64,000 nucleotides of DNA from Brevibacillus aydinogluensis (GTDB lineage: Bacteria > Bacillota > Bacilli > Brevibacillales > Brevibacillaceae). The stretch lies in assembly GCF_031954365.1 (NCBI RefSeq), contig NZ_JAUSVZ010000015.1; one strand, given 5' to 3'. Made by a program: the position numbers and the translations under genes. A model generated the notes under the pieces. That model worked only from the letters and a program-made list of their open reading frames with translations, had not been told where the DNA came from and did no database searches. Below are positions 1 to 7,801 of the stretch, one piece after another. Each line of letters opens with the position of its first letter. Position 1 is the stretch's first letter.

Positions 1-40
1 ACGGCTCCCCCTCTACCACCTAACCAACAAAAAATCGCCG

Positions 41-88
41 GGTGGGTCAATTCTAAACCGGCGATGGTGGGTCAAAATAAAGTCGGCG
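41..88. repeat. Two direct 23-bp repeats resembling an IS21-family end
   Basis: Two copies of a 23-bp unit lie at 41-63 and 66-88. Each begins GGTGGGTCAA, has a 7-bp variable centre, and ends CCGGCG or TCGGCG; GTTGACA follows the second copy. Tandem repeats of this kind followed by a TTGACA-like tip are typical of IS21-family ends downstream of istB. No istB coding is visible in the 40 bases to the left, so the family assignment is an inference from the repeat style only. Confidence 0.4.
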
Positions 89-123
89 TTGACAACGGGG
101 ATCGATAGTTGAATAAGACATAC

Positions 124-153
124 AAAAAAGACCGAATTATTTCGGTCTTTTTC
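124..153. terminator. Bidirectional hairpin terminator beyond recJ
   Basis: A 12-bp perfect stem (AAAAAGACCGAA with TTCGGTCTTTTT) has a 4-base TTAT loop. T-rich flanks occur on both strands, so it can end transcription in either direction. It lies about 90 bases past the recJ-like stop codon. Positions 154-245 hold nothing else recognisable. Confidence 0.8.
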
Positions 154-245
154 TGTGGACTAAAAATCAACATTGAAATTTAATAGAGCCTTATCAAATG
201 TAAGAGCTGCGATCTTCAATCTCCTGCCTCAATGTGATTCCCAAT

Positions 246-1907
246 CTACACTTGCAGTTTTACGTCTTCAATGGAGAAAGTCTTTTGTTTAAATGAATGG
301 ATACTGTACAAAAAATGAGCCTTTCTCTGTAAAAAATCATCGGCGTATAGACCCAAATGAAATCCGATTGCCTTTCGGCAGTTCGTCTGTATTTCCAGAT
401 GTCGATAGTCACTGCCAAATAAGCGTGTCCCGACATCCGAGCACGGCTTGGAACAAAAGACAGGCTTGGGGTTACCTGGGCCAAAGGGCTCTAGGGAAGA
501 TAAATCGGACAAGAGCTCGATTGGAAAATCAGAAAAAAGAATGTGTCCCAGAAATTCTTTTTTCGGCTCCAAAACATGCTCATCTTTCGTAAGTTGATGA
601 AGTAACAGAAATAATTTTTGAATCACCGATGGATCAGTTTCTAAAGAGAACCCAGCTGCGGCTTGGTGCCCGCCGTACTTTTTTAGTAACGGAGAACATT
701 TTGTAAGCAAGTCGATGATCGAAAAATCCGTTCCTTGTACGGATCGTGCTGAGCCAACACCTGATGAGGAGGAAATGACAACAGCTGGTTTGTGGTATTT
801 CTCTGCAATCCGTGCAGCCACCAGACCAACAATACCGTTATGGATATCTCCATGGACGGCAATTACCTTTTCGTTGGTTAATTGCTTGGCCATTATTTGT
901 TGTTCAGCCATTTCGACATGTTGATTCGTTAATGCTTTCCGTTTTTGATTTAATTTGATGAGATTGCGGATTTCTTCCTCATCGGTCGTTTCGCTCAGTA
1001 GAAGTTGAACAGCCCGATTGGGATCGTCAATCCGACCACACGAATTGAAGATGGGAGCAACTTGAAAGCCAATAAAAGAACTGTCAATCTCCGACACTTT
1101 TAGTTGTTGAAACAGTGTCCTAAGGGTTGGATGAGGACAACGATTCATTTTCATTAAACCAAGGGAGCAAATAATTCGGTTTTCATCCACGAGTGGCATC
1201 ATATCTGCCATGGTTCCAAGTGCAGCCAGTTCAATGTAATCCGATACATGCTTGTCCCAGGGACGACCAGCTGCTTGGTACAATGCTTGTACCAGCTTAA
1301 ACGCAACTCCTGCTCCACACAGACTGGAGAAAGGATAGGTGCTGTCTGATCGTTTAGGATTGATAAACGCGTGACAATCAGGATATTCTCCCGTAATTTC
1401 ATGATGGTCTGTGACGATGACATCCAGTCCTCGTTGTTTGGCGGCGATCATCGCGGGATGAGCACTTGAACCGTTATCCACGGTGACCACTAATGACACA
1501 TCGGGAGAAAGTTGGTCGATGATCTGAGGGGATAAGCCATATCCTTCCGAGCGTAAAGGGAGTCTGACCTCAACATCCGCACCAAACGAACGTAATCCCT
1601 TGTACAGAATAGCCGATGCGGTAATCCCGTCCACATCGTAATCTCCAAAGATAAAGATCTTTTCTCGGTTCTGAATAGCCTTGATGATGCGGATCACTGC
1701 TTTTTTCATATCATTGAGTTGGAACGGGTCAGAAAGTTCACGGATCGATGGGTACAGGAAAGAAAATATCTTCTCTTCATTGTTCATGCCACGAAGAAAC
1801 AAATGTTTCATCATGATCGGATGAAGATCAAACTGTTTGGCAAAATATTTGATGTATTTGTCCAGTGGAGGGTGATCCAGAGCGGAACCTGCCAATTCCC
1901 ATTTCAT
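246..1907 (-). CDS. recJ: RecJ-like single-strand DNA 5'-3' exonuclease
   Basis: DHH/DHHA1 phosphoesterase of the RecJ family, expected to degrade single-stranded DNA in recombination and repair. Visible motifs are GDYDVDG (about residues 88-94), VTVDNGS (142-148), VTDHHE (165-170), GTMADMMPL (231-239) and the DHHA1 motif GGHQAAAG (412-419). I chose the ATG at 1907 because AAGGGAG sits 8 bases upstream; an in-frame TTG at 1925 would add six residues but has no such site. At 553 aa it is near the E. coli size and much shorter than the B. subtilis protein, so it lacks the Bacillus C-terminal extension. It lies directly downstream of a serine recombinase gene on the same strand, 30 bases away, which suggests element-borne cargo rather than the housekeeping copy. 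Confidence 0.85.
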   Translation of the reverse strand: MKWELAGSALDHPPLDKYIKYFAKQFDLHPIMMKHLFLRGMNNEEKIFSFLYPSIRELSDPFQLNDMKKAVIRIIKAIQNREKIFIFGDYDVDGITASAILYKGLRSFGADVEVRLPLRSEGYGLSPQIIDQLSPDVSLVVTVDNGSSAHPAMIAAKQRGLDVIVTDHHEITGEYPDCHAFINPKRSDSTYPFSSLCGAGVAFKLVQALYQAAGRPWDKHVSDYIELAALGTMADMMPLVDENRIICSLGLMKMNRCPHPTLRTLFQQLKVSEIDSSFIGFQVAPIFNSCGRIDDPNRAVQLLLSETTDEEEIRNLIKLNQKRKALTNQHVEMAEQQIMAKQLTNEKVIAVHGDIHNGIVGLVAARIAEKYHKPAVVISSSSGVGSARSVQGTDFSIIDLLTKCSPLLKKYGGHQAAAGFSLETDPSVIQKLFLLLHQLTKDEHVLEPKKEFLGHILFSDFPIELLSDLSSLEPFGPGNPKPVFCSKPCSDVGTRLFGSDYRHLEIQTNCRKAIGFHLGLYADDFLQRKAHFLYSIHSFKQKTFSIEDVKLQV

Positions 1908-1937
1908 GTTGAGAACTCCCTTCAAATCAGTGGAATC

Positions 1938-3407
1938 TTAAAGAATGGAAATGACAATTTCAATGTCTTTTTCACCGCGGATAATGACCTTCTCCACCAA
2001 TGTCCCAATCATCGCCTTGGCTTCTTCGACAGGCAGAACACCAATGGCATCAATGATGTTCGATATTTTATTCCTCACAAATTTCTCCAGCTCTTCTTGT
2101 TGATATGGAGTCTTTTCTTTGACTGTAGTACTACTGGCCTCCTTTATGACTTTTTCCATTCTCTCTTTCTCTTCTTGCAAATCTTCCAGATCGATCAGGC
2201 CAGCCGTGTAAGCTTCGACTTTCCGCTTGTATCGATTCTTGGCAGACCTGATTTTCTGCTCCATTTGCTGGGATTCGCCTTTTCGGGAGAGCTCCACGAT
2301 GGATGGAATCAAGGTTGTTGGAAGGGATTCAAACAACTGAAGCAATCCGTGTTTAAACCAGGATTCGACTTCGTCAGCACGATACTGTTTGCTGGTGCAG
2401 GTGCCTTTGTTCTTGTTTGCTGAGCAACGATACACCCGATAACGATTTTTGGGCGAACCTGACCAGCCGATACTCATCCCTGATCCGCAATTTCCGCATT
2501 TCAGCAACCCGCCCAAGAGATGAGGGCTGGTTTTGGCACGTGGGGGAATAGGACTTTTATGTAACTTGACTTGTACGGAATCCCAAGTCGATTTATCTAT
2601 GATGACGGGTAAACAGTCTTCCACAACAATCCATTCTTCGTCATCCTTTAGCGAGCGCTTTTTCTTGCTGGAATCTCTTCGATTCCAGACAAGGGTTCCT
2701 TTATAAGCTGGATTCATCAGCATTAATTTGATGGAGCGTATGGACCATTCTTTATTCTGCTTGGATGGGATTCCTTCTTCATTCAAAATTTTTGCGATCG
2801 AATAGAACCCCAGTCCCTTTTCCAGGAACAAATCATAAACGCGCTTGACCACTTCGGCTTCTTTTTCATCAATCACCAATTCCTTGTTTTCAAGACGGTA
2901 CCCGTAGGGGCTTTGAGTAAGCCATCTTCCCTGATGGGCAGCGTGAAACATATTTTCAAGCACACGTTCACGGATCCGTTCCCGTTCAAATTCCGCAACC
3001 GCTCCCAAGACTTGCAGTGTCAATCTTCCTGAAGGGGTGTTAGTGTCAAATGATTCACTGATGGAAATGAACGATACCTGGTGTTCTTGAAACAAGTCGA
3101 TTAGTTTTAACAGGTCAAGCAATCTTCTGCTCAAGCGGTCAAGCTTGGTTACCATTACTTTTGCTACGTTGCCTGCTTCAATTTCCTTCAGCAGCTTTTG
3201 AAGTTGAGGACGCTCTGTTGACTTGGCCGAGAAACCGTTATCCACAAAAAGAACAACCTCGTCTGACCACCCCATGGCTCGACAGTATGCTTGCAGTCGT
3301 TCCTGCTGTTCTTCAAGTGACACGCCTTCACGGGCCTGTTCATCCGTTGAAACACGGCAGTATAGGGCAATGTATCGGGACATCATTTCAGTCGTTGGAT
3401 GTTTCAT
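1938..3407 (-). CDS. Large serine recombinase (site-specific integrase) 1
   Basis: Cuts and rejoins DNA at attachment sites through a 5'-phosphoserine link. The N-terminal resolvase domain (about 1-150) has YCRVSTDEQ with the nucleophile near Ser20 and TKLDRLSRR with the second catalytic cluster. A recombinase domain follows, then a zinc ribbon (CGNCGSG near 305, with a second Cys pair in RCSANKNKGTC) and a C-terminal coiled coil rich in Lys/Glu. The ATG at 3407 has AGGAG 8 bases upstream; the GTG at 3413 would overlap that spacing. It is transcribed away from the other recombinases and leads into recJ. Length (489 aa) and all key residues indicate an active enzyme. Confidence 0.93.
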   Translation of the reverse strand: MKHPTTEMMSRYIALYCRVSTDEQAREGVSLEEQQERLQAYCRAMGWSDEVVLFVDNGFSAKSTERPQLQKLLKEIEAGNVAKVMVTKLDRLSRRLLDLLKLIDLFQEHQVSFISISESFDTNTPSGRLTLQVLGAVAEFERERIRERVLENMFHAAHQGRWLTQSPYGYRLENKELVIDEKEAEVVKRVYDLFLEKGLGFYSIAKILNEEGIPSKQNKEWSIRSIKLMLMNPAYKGTLVWNRRDSSKKKRSLKDDEEWIVVEDCLPVIIDKSTWDSVQVKLHKSPIPPRAKTSPHLLGGLLKCGNCGSGMSIGWSGSPKNRYRVYRCSANKNKGTCTSKQYRADEVESWFKHGLLQLFESLPTTLIPSIVELSRKGESQQMEQKIRSAKNRYKRKVEAYTAGLIDLEDLQEEKERMEKVIKEASSTTVKEKTPYQQEELEKFVRNKISNIIDAIGVLPVEEAKAMIGTLVEKVIIRGEKDIEIVISIL

Positions 3408-3456
3408 CTGCACTACTCCTAAGCTTGTTTGTCCCCATATATATGTAAATCAAGGG

Positions 3457-3470
3457 CTTCACATGTGAAG
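3457..3470. repeat. Perfect 14-bp palindrome upstream of recombinase 1
   Basis: CTTCACATGTGAAG is a perfect palindrome in the 136-base gap between the divergent starts of recombinase 1 and the 80-residue gene. Nearby TTGTCCC sequences at about 3429 and 3497 recur, and an ATATGGATGGG segment lies at about 3518. It could be an operator or part of an attachment site. Only the sequence symmetry supports this. Confidence 0.45.
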
Positions 3471-3543
3471 GCACGATCGCCGAAATTTATGTGGGTTGTC
3501 CCTCCTGCCCGACCACATATGGATGGGATAAGGGGGAGGAGCC

Positions 3544-3786
3544 ATGGGAGAAGTAAAGGTGACGTACACTGTGGTGAGCAAGGATGGATCTGCTTCGTTT
3601 CAAAATAAAGAACCGATTGATTGGGAGTCCTTTACTTTACTGAAAGACAACCTCCTTTCATGGGAAGAGAAATTGGTTACTGCCGCCATTCATCACCTCC
3701 TTTCCAACGAATACAACACCGATATCGTACAGGAGATTCGGGTATCGTTTCACAATGGAAAAGAGAGCCAACCAACTACTGGTTAG
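3544..3786 (+). CDS. Small acidic hypothetical protein, 80 aa
   Basis: No family is recognised. It starts at an ATG preceded by GGGGGAGGA with a short 3-4 base gap to the start, which is a strong ribosome site. The protein is soluble, with a predicted beta-rich start (VKVTYTVVSKDG) and a central helix; it has no membrane segment or Cys. It ends inside its own terminator hairpin, a compact arrangement typical of phage and element genes. Divergent transcription from recombinase 1 suggests a role in that element, but nothing in the sequence shows what it does. Confidence 0.6.
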   Translation: MGEVKVTYTVVSKDGSASFQNKEPIDWESFTLLKDNLLSWEEKLVTAAIHHLLSNEYNTDIVQEIRVSFHNGKESQPTTG

Positions 3787-3801
3787 GCTCTCTTCTTTTT
3801 T
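3761..3801 (+). terminator. Hairpin terminator overlapping the 80-aa gene stop
   Basis: AAGAGAGCCAACC (3761-3773) pairs with GGTTAGGCTCTCTT (3781-3794) with one bulged A; a T run follows. The stop codon TAG at 3784-3786 lies in the descending arm. Confidence 0.8.
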
Positions 3802-3866
3802 GGATTTTATTCGTGATCGTAAACAGGTGTTTATGTATGTGTATAAATTTCCAGCTATTACACATC

Positions 3867-4223
3867 CTAATGTTGGAAAGTAGGTGAATCATTTTCAGGA
3901 AGGAATAGGTCGATCCCCTGTTCCACTATGGAGAGGAGGTACATGGCTTCGCGTGGGTTTTTGCGATAGAGTTCAATAAGCCTGTTGGACATCCGTTGGA
4001 TTCGAAGCTCAGCTTCTGATTGGGCAACGTGAGAGGCAATCGGAAGCAAGGCCAGCTCCTTTTGTAAATGATCAAGGATTTGGAGGTGAATGGTTTTGGT
4101 TTTTCCTGTTTCGAGATTACTCAAATAAGCGGGAGAAACGCCAAGCCTCTCGGCAAAGGCGTTTAGGCCGATACCCTTTTGTTTCCGTAATGCCCTGACG
4201 TGTTTGCCAAAGTCATTCAGCAT
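3867..4223 (-). CDS. Xre-family helix-turn-helix regulator
   Basis: DNA-binding regulator of 118 aa. The N-terminal Xre/Cro helix-turn-helix spans about residues 3-60 (FGKHVRALRKQKG, then LNAFAERLGVSPAYLSNLETGK). A helical C-terminal part follows, probably for dimerisation. The ATG at 4223 has AAGGAGG 9 bases upstream; the longer frame to 4289 has no ribosome site. It sits between two oppositely directed recombinase units and is divergent from a tiny ORF and the tandem recombinases, so it probably controls recombinase expression or element maintenance, by analogy with phage and ICE repressors. Confidence 0.85.
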   Translation of the reverse strand: MLNDFGKHVRALRKQKGIGLNAFAERLGVSPAYLSNLETGKTKTIHLQILDHLQKELALLPIASHVAQSEAELRIQRMSNRLIELYRKNPREAMYLLSIVEQGIDLFLPENDSPTFQH

Positions 4224-4256
4224 CGCGAAAAACCTCCTTGGAAAGGATGATATGAA

Positions 4257-4400
4257 TTGAAGCAAACCAGAGGTAATCATCGTTTGCACATTGAATCAGT
4301 AAGTTTTATCCATGACCCCGATGCAGCCAAGCAGTGGTTCAATCTTTATGTGGAGATCATTAAGGAGGGGCTGCTCAGAAAATCCATGAAAAAATCCTGA
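4257..4400 (+). CDS. Tiny ORF, 47 aa, possible gene or gene remnant
   Basis: An open frame starts at TTG 4257 with GGAAAGGA about 9 bases upstream and stops at TGA 4400. The peptide looks coding: KQTRGNHRLHIESV, then FIHDPDAAKQWFNLYVEII and a basic tail ending LLRKSMKKS. The ribosome site lies back to back with that of the xre gene, only 33 bases away on the other strand. No family is recognised. It could be a small element protein or the surviving 3' end of a larger gene, because the DPDAAKQWFNLY segment has the look of a conserved C-terminus. Confidence 0.4.
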   Translation: MKQTRGNHRLHIESVSFIHDPDAAKQWFNLYVEIIKEGLLRKSMKKS

Positions 4401-4448
4401 AATTCGAATAAACATGTACCAATACTTGTTGAATGGAAGGGTTGTCCT

Positions 4449-5915
4449 ATGGGTAAAACAGTGGCTTATTATCGAAGTTCAACAGACCTTCAGGAAAACT
4501 CGGTAACTACACAGAGGCACAAGGCCATAAAGTACTGCATGAACCACATGCTTCTTATCGATGAGGAATTTGTGGATGAGCATGTTTCGGCGAGAAAAGT
4601 ACCTCTGGAGCAAAGGCCTGGAGCTTTCCAATTGTTGCAAGAAATTGAAAGCGGAAATGTTGAAAACCTGGTGTTGTATAAACGGGATCGCCTTGCCAGG
4701 AATGTCGTTGAGTATATGCGGTTTTACTATGCTCTTCGAGAAAAAAAGGTCAATGTATATTTCACCGCCGAAAGCGAATTCTCCATGAGATACAACACCT
4801 TTGGAGAATTCGTTGAATTGATTTTGGCTGGGTTTATCCAACATGAGGGAAGACAAATTAACAGCAGAATTTTAGACTCCAAAATCGCCTTGTTTGAAAA
4901 AGGAGAGTATGGAGGAAATCTTCCTTACGGTTACAAAATGGACCGTAAGAAAAAGGATATTGTCAAAGTTGATTCTGAATTACAGGTTGTAAAGTTGATC
5001 TATGATGAATTTCTGAGTGGACGGCATGCGAGTGTAAATGATTTGAGAAAGTATCTCACCGAGCTGAACATCACAAAACGTGGGAAAGAATGGAAAACAG
5101 CCGAGATCGAGAAGGTGTTAATGCAGCCGATGTACATGGGAATACGCGTGATGAAGTTTAACGGTGTTCCCTATTCTCATGAACTGGATGAGTTGGCCGT
5201 CATAGATCCTGAACATTGGGAGCAAGCTCAGGAACTCCTGTCAAAGATGAAGCCACCAAAGGAAAGAGAAAAGAAAAGCATCGATTACCCCTTGGTAGGG
5301 CTGCTCCATTGTGGCTATTGTCACCACCCTTTGGAAGGAAAAGAACGTATGCGCAATGGGCAATATATCCCCTTTTATGAATGCAGACAACACAATCATC
5401 GAATCGATAAAGGGGAAGTAGAAGAGATTGTGTTCAACAAATCCAAGGAATACTTTTTGACATTGCTCTCCACTCATCTTCCAAAAATGTTTGAACGATA
5501 TATTGAGCATCATCAAAAATTGTTGGGCAGGATGCTGAAAAAACAAGATTCAGTAATTGAGCAGCTCGAACAACAGCTCCATAAAAAGATTGAAAAATGG
5601 TTAAACGAAAAAAACTTGGATAAAAGAGAACAGAGAAAAAATGACTTTCTTGAGCTTGAGACAGAACTGCAACAGCATGTTGCCAGAAAAAATGAACTCT
5701 TATCCGAGCTTCAGGCTGTGACAAGTCTGCCACATGTAGCTGCAAAAACATCTTCTGATTTTGATGTGGACTTTCACAGTCTTGATGGGGAGACTGTCAA
5801 GAAACTGTTCAAGGATATTGTTGACAAAGTTATGGTAACTCGTTTTTCCCTCAAGGTGTATTTCAAACACCCATTTACCAGCATTCACGAGGTGATTCAG
5901 TGTGACTTTGAGTAA
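4449..5915 (+). CDS. Large serine recombinase 2 (first of an overlapping pair)
   Basis: Site-specific recombinase of 488 aa. The resolvase domain carries AYYRSSTD with Arg9 and the nucleophile Ser11, and YKRDRLARN with the Asp/Arg/Arg cluster near 78-83, so catalysis should be intact. The recombinase domain includes NLPYGYKMD. A zinc ribbon follows (HCGYCHHP, then YECRQHNH, near 290-325), then a long charged coiled coil at about 350-420. The ATG at 4449 has GAAGGG 8 bases upstream. Its stop codon overlaps the start of recombinase 3 by 14 bases, so both are made from one message. Paired recombinases are known in staphylococcal cassettes (CcrA/CcrB), where both are needed. Confidence 0.93.
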   Translation: MGKTVAYYRSSTDLQENSVTTQRHKAIKYCMNHMLLIDEEFVDEHVSARKVPLEQRPGAFQLLQEIESGNVENLVLYKRDRLARNVVEYMRFYYALREKKVNVYFTAESEFSMRYNTFGEFVELILAGFIQHEGRQINSRILDSKIALFEKGEYGGNLPYGYKMDRKKKDIVKVDSELQVVKLIYDEFLSGRHASVNDLRKYLTELNITKRGKEWKTAEIEKVLMQPMYMGIRVMKFNGVPYSHELDELAVIDPEHWEQAQELLSKMKPPKEREKKSIDYPLVGLLHCGYCHHPLEGKERMRNGQYIPFYECRQHNHRIDKGEVEEIVFNKSKEYFLTLLSTHLPKMFERYIEHHQKLLGRMLKKQDSVIEQLEQQLHKKIEKWLNEKNLDKREQRKNDFLELETELQQHVARKNELLSELQAVTSLPHVAAKTSSDFDVDFHSLDGETVKKLFKDIVDKVMVTRFSLKVYFKHPFTSIHEVIQCDFE

Positions 5916-7470
5916 GATCCTGTCTCCTGGAAAAAAAGGGGTTTTTTACGGGAGACATTCTACAGACAAACAAGATATTCTCACGCAAAAGAGCTCCGTA
6001 TATAAATTAGCTGAGGAGTATCGAGTGGAAATTGTGGCTGAGTATATCGACGAAGCGGTTTCGGCCACCAAGAAAAAAATGGAAGAGCGGCCCCAACTCG
6101 TCAACTTATTGCGTGATGTAACCGAGAAAAAGATCGACTTTATCATGGTGTACAAAGATGATCGACTTGCGCGGCATCCAATGGAACACCAAAGGCTGCG
6201 TATGTTTTTCATAGCAAATAATACTCCTGTCATCATCAGCAATACGAAAGAGCTGTACACTAATGGTGATCTGCTTGCCCAATTGATGAAAGACGGGTTT
6301 AGCAAATTTGAAGCAGACAACATCCGCGAGCGAACCCGAGACACCTTTGAAGCAAAGATTCAAAAGGGTGAATGGACGGGCGGAAATCCACCATACGGAT
6401 ACAAAAAAATTGAAGGCAAAAATGAATTTGAAATCGTGGCGGAAGAAGCACTGGTTGTACGAGAAATATTCGATCTTTATAAAAAGGGAGAAGGATTTCA
6501 AGCAATTGCTTCCCATTTAAACAAGACAGTTGGCGACAGGAAATGGACGAAAGAAAAGGTAAAGTTCATTGTAACGAATCCGTTTTACACGGGATATCTA
6601 AGTATGGGAAGAATTAGGAAAGGATCCTCTAGCGCCATTCAAGAAAAAGAGAAATGGGTGATGGGCCGTTGTGAAGGCATCGAACCCTTGATCTCCCTGC
6701 AAGAATGGGAATATTGTTGGCATATGTACCAGCAGAAGCGAAAAGGAGAAGTACAGCCGAAACGCTTCAAAACGCGGTACTTGCTCAAGGACATCCTGTA
6801 TTGCAAAGAGTGTCAGCAACCTATGGCATGCAAAAATCAGATGACGGCTGGAAAGGAAGGAAAACGGTATGGAGCAAACATCTATCTCTGCAAAGGATGT
6901 CGTTTAAGATGCAATGCCGATTGGCTCCATCAGTTCATCCTAGAGAATGTATTGGCGAGCGTTTTCCTCAGATCCCATGCAGTGAATGATCCGCTTCAAC
7001 AGGAAATCAAAGAAGGATTTATCAGTGAAGTTGAGCATCTTCGCGAAAATATTGCCAAGCTGGAAGAACAGATCGCAAAGTATGCAGTTGAAACGAACAG
7101 GGTTGAACAAGAGATTAAAGGAATGTATAAAATGGATGCCGACGAAGAAACGCAGCGTTTGGTCAAAATTTTGTTTGCGTATCGAATTGGATTAAAAAAG
7201 AAGATGGATCAAGCAAATAAACTGATCGAAGTAAATAAAGAAAAAATCAACTACATTGAAAATGTCGAGATGGATTATGAATTCTGGAAAGAAATTTTTT
7301 ATGGTATGGTCAGGTCTGAATATGGGTTTGAAGATACAAAACTGCGCAGATTGTTGTTGTATGTTTTTGACAGAGTTGAGATTAGTCGTGATGGGGAGGT
7401 CAGTTATAAAGCCAGGGTGGATCTTTCACCACGTGAATATTTCATGTATGGAGGCTTTGCTTTTGAATAG
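5902..7470 (+). CDS. Large serine recombinase 3 (second of the pair)
   Basis: Site-specific recombinase of 522 aa. VFYGRHSTDKQ gives Arg18 and nucleophile Ser20; YKDDRLARH gives Asp87, Arg88 and Arg91. A short N-terminal leader ending PGKKG precedes the resolvase domain. The recombinase domain has GGNPPYGYKK; the zinc ribbon is CKECQQPMACK with CKGCRLRC; a coiled coil follows at about 365-435. The GTG start at 5902 lies inside the end of recombinase 2, with GAGGTG 7-8 bases upstream, so translation is probably coupled. Its leader and domain closely match the small protein at 7802-8185. Confidence 0.93.
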   Translation: MTLSKILSPGKKGVFYGRHSTDKQDILTQKSSVYKLAEEYRVEIVAEYIDEAVSATKKKMEERPQLVNLLRDVTEKKIDFIMVYKDDRLARHPMEHQRLRMFFIANNTPVIISNTKELYTNGDLLAQLMKDGFSKFEADNIRERTRDTFEAKIQKGEWTGGNPPYGYKKIEGKNEFEIVAEEALVVREIFDLYKKGEGFQAIASHLNKTVGDRKWTKEKVKFIVTNPFYTGYLSMGRIRKGSSSAIQEKEKWVMGRCEGIEPLISLQEWEYCWHMYQQKRKGEVQPKRFKTRYLLKDILYCKECQQPMACKNQMTAGKEGKRYGANIYLCKGCRLRCNADWLHQFILENVLASVFLRSHAVNDPLQQEIKEGFISEVEHLRENIAKLEEQIAKYAVETNRVEQEIKGMYKMDADEETQRLVKILFAYRIGLKKKMDQANKLIEVNKEKINYIENVEMDYEFWKEIFYGMVRSEYGFEDTKLRRLLLYVFDRVEISRDGEVSYKARVDLSPREYFMYGGFAFE

Positions 7471-7484
7471 CAAAGCTTTTTTCT
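7454..7484 (+). terminator. Terminator after the recombinase pair
   Basis: GCTTTGC (7454-7460) pairs with GCAAAGC (7470-7476); eight T residues follow. The stop codon of recombinase 3 (7468-7470) is at the base of the loop, so the two-gene message ends here. Confidence 0.75.
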
Positions 7485-7495
7485 TGTCCTATCCA

Positions 7496-7510
7496 TCTCG
7501 GTAATTGGGT
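7496..7510 (+). repeat. Direct repeat copy 1, TCTCGGTAATTGGGT
   Basis: This 15-mer recurs at 7674-7688 as TCTCGGTGATTGGGT, with one change. The two copies bracket the 48-bp palindrome. Short near-identical repeats of this sort could be recombinase half-sites or the scar of a duplication. Confidence 0.6.
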
Positions 7511-7537
7511 AGGCTTTAAACCTCCACATTTTTTTAT

Positions 7538-7585
7538 CTCGGCATTCGGGCGTGATCGGGATCCCGACCATGCCCGAATGCCGAG
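7538..7585. repeat. 48-bp near-perfect palindrome
   Basis: Outer arms CTCGGCATTCGGGC (7538-7551) and GCCCGAATGCCGAG (7572-7585) are perfect complements. The inner arms GTGATCGGG and CCCGACCAT pair except for one G-T and one A-C, around a 2-base centre. There is no T run, so it is not a typical terminator. It lies in a 331-base non-coding gap, flanked by two near-identical 15-mers, and could be a recombinase binding or attachment site or an operator. Confidence 0.8.
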
Positions 7586-7673
7586 GAGATTTTGGACAAA
7601 CAGTGCTTGTCCCTATTGGTTTCAAGGGTTTTTCTGTTTATCAGTATTGACAGGTATTTTTGATTATAAACGT

Positions 7674-7688
7674 TCTCGGTGATTGGGT
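7674..7688 (+). repeat. Direct repeat copy 2, TCTCGGTGATTGGGT
   Basis: Partner of the 15-mer at 7496-7510, same orientation, 178 bases apart. The following stretch to 7800 holds a weak CTCGGTGTT echo near 7706 and nothing else I can name. Confidence 0.6.
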
Positions 7689-7801
7689 GTGAGTATTAAT
7701 TCAAACTCGGTGTTTAGGAGAAAGTTAAGACAAGCTTTTACGTCTAAGGGTCAAGATGCTGTCATAGACATGTTTTAAAAGAAGGAAGAGAGAGTGGGAT
7801 C

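Noticed and set aside
1..60. tRNA gene at the left edge
   Set aside because: CTCTACCACC looks like a reversed D-arm, but no acceptor stem, anticodon arm or T-arm can be built.
41..88. CRISPR-like repeats
   Set aside because: Only two units with 2-base separation and no spacers.
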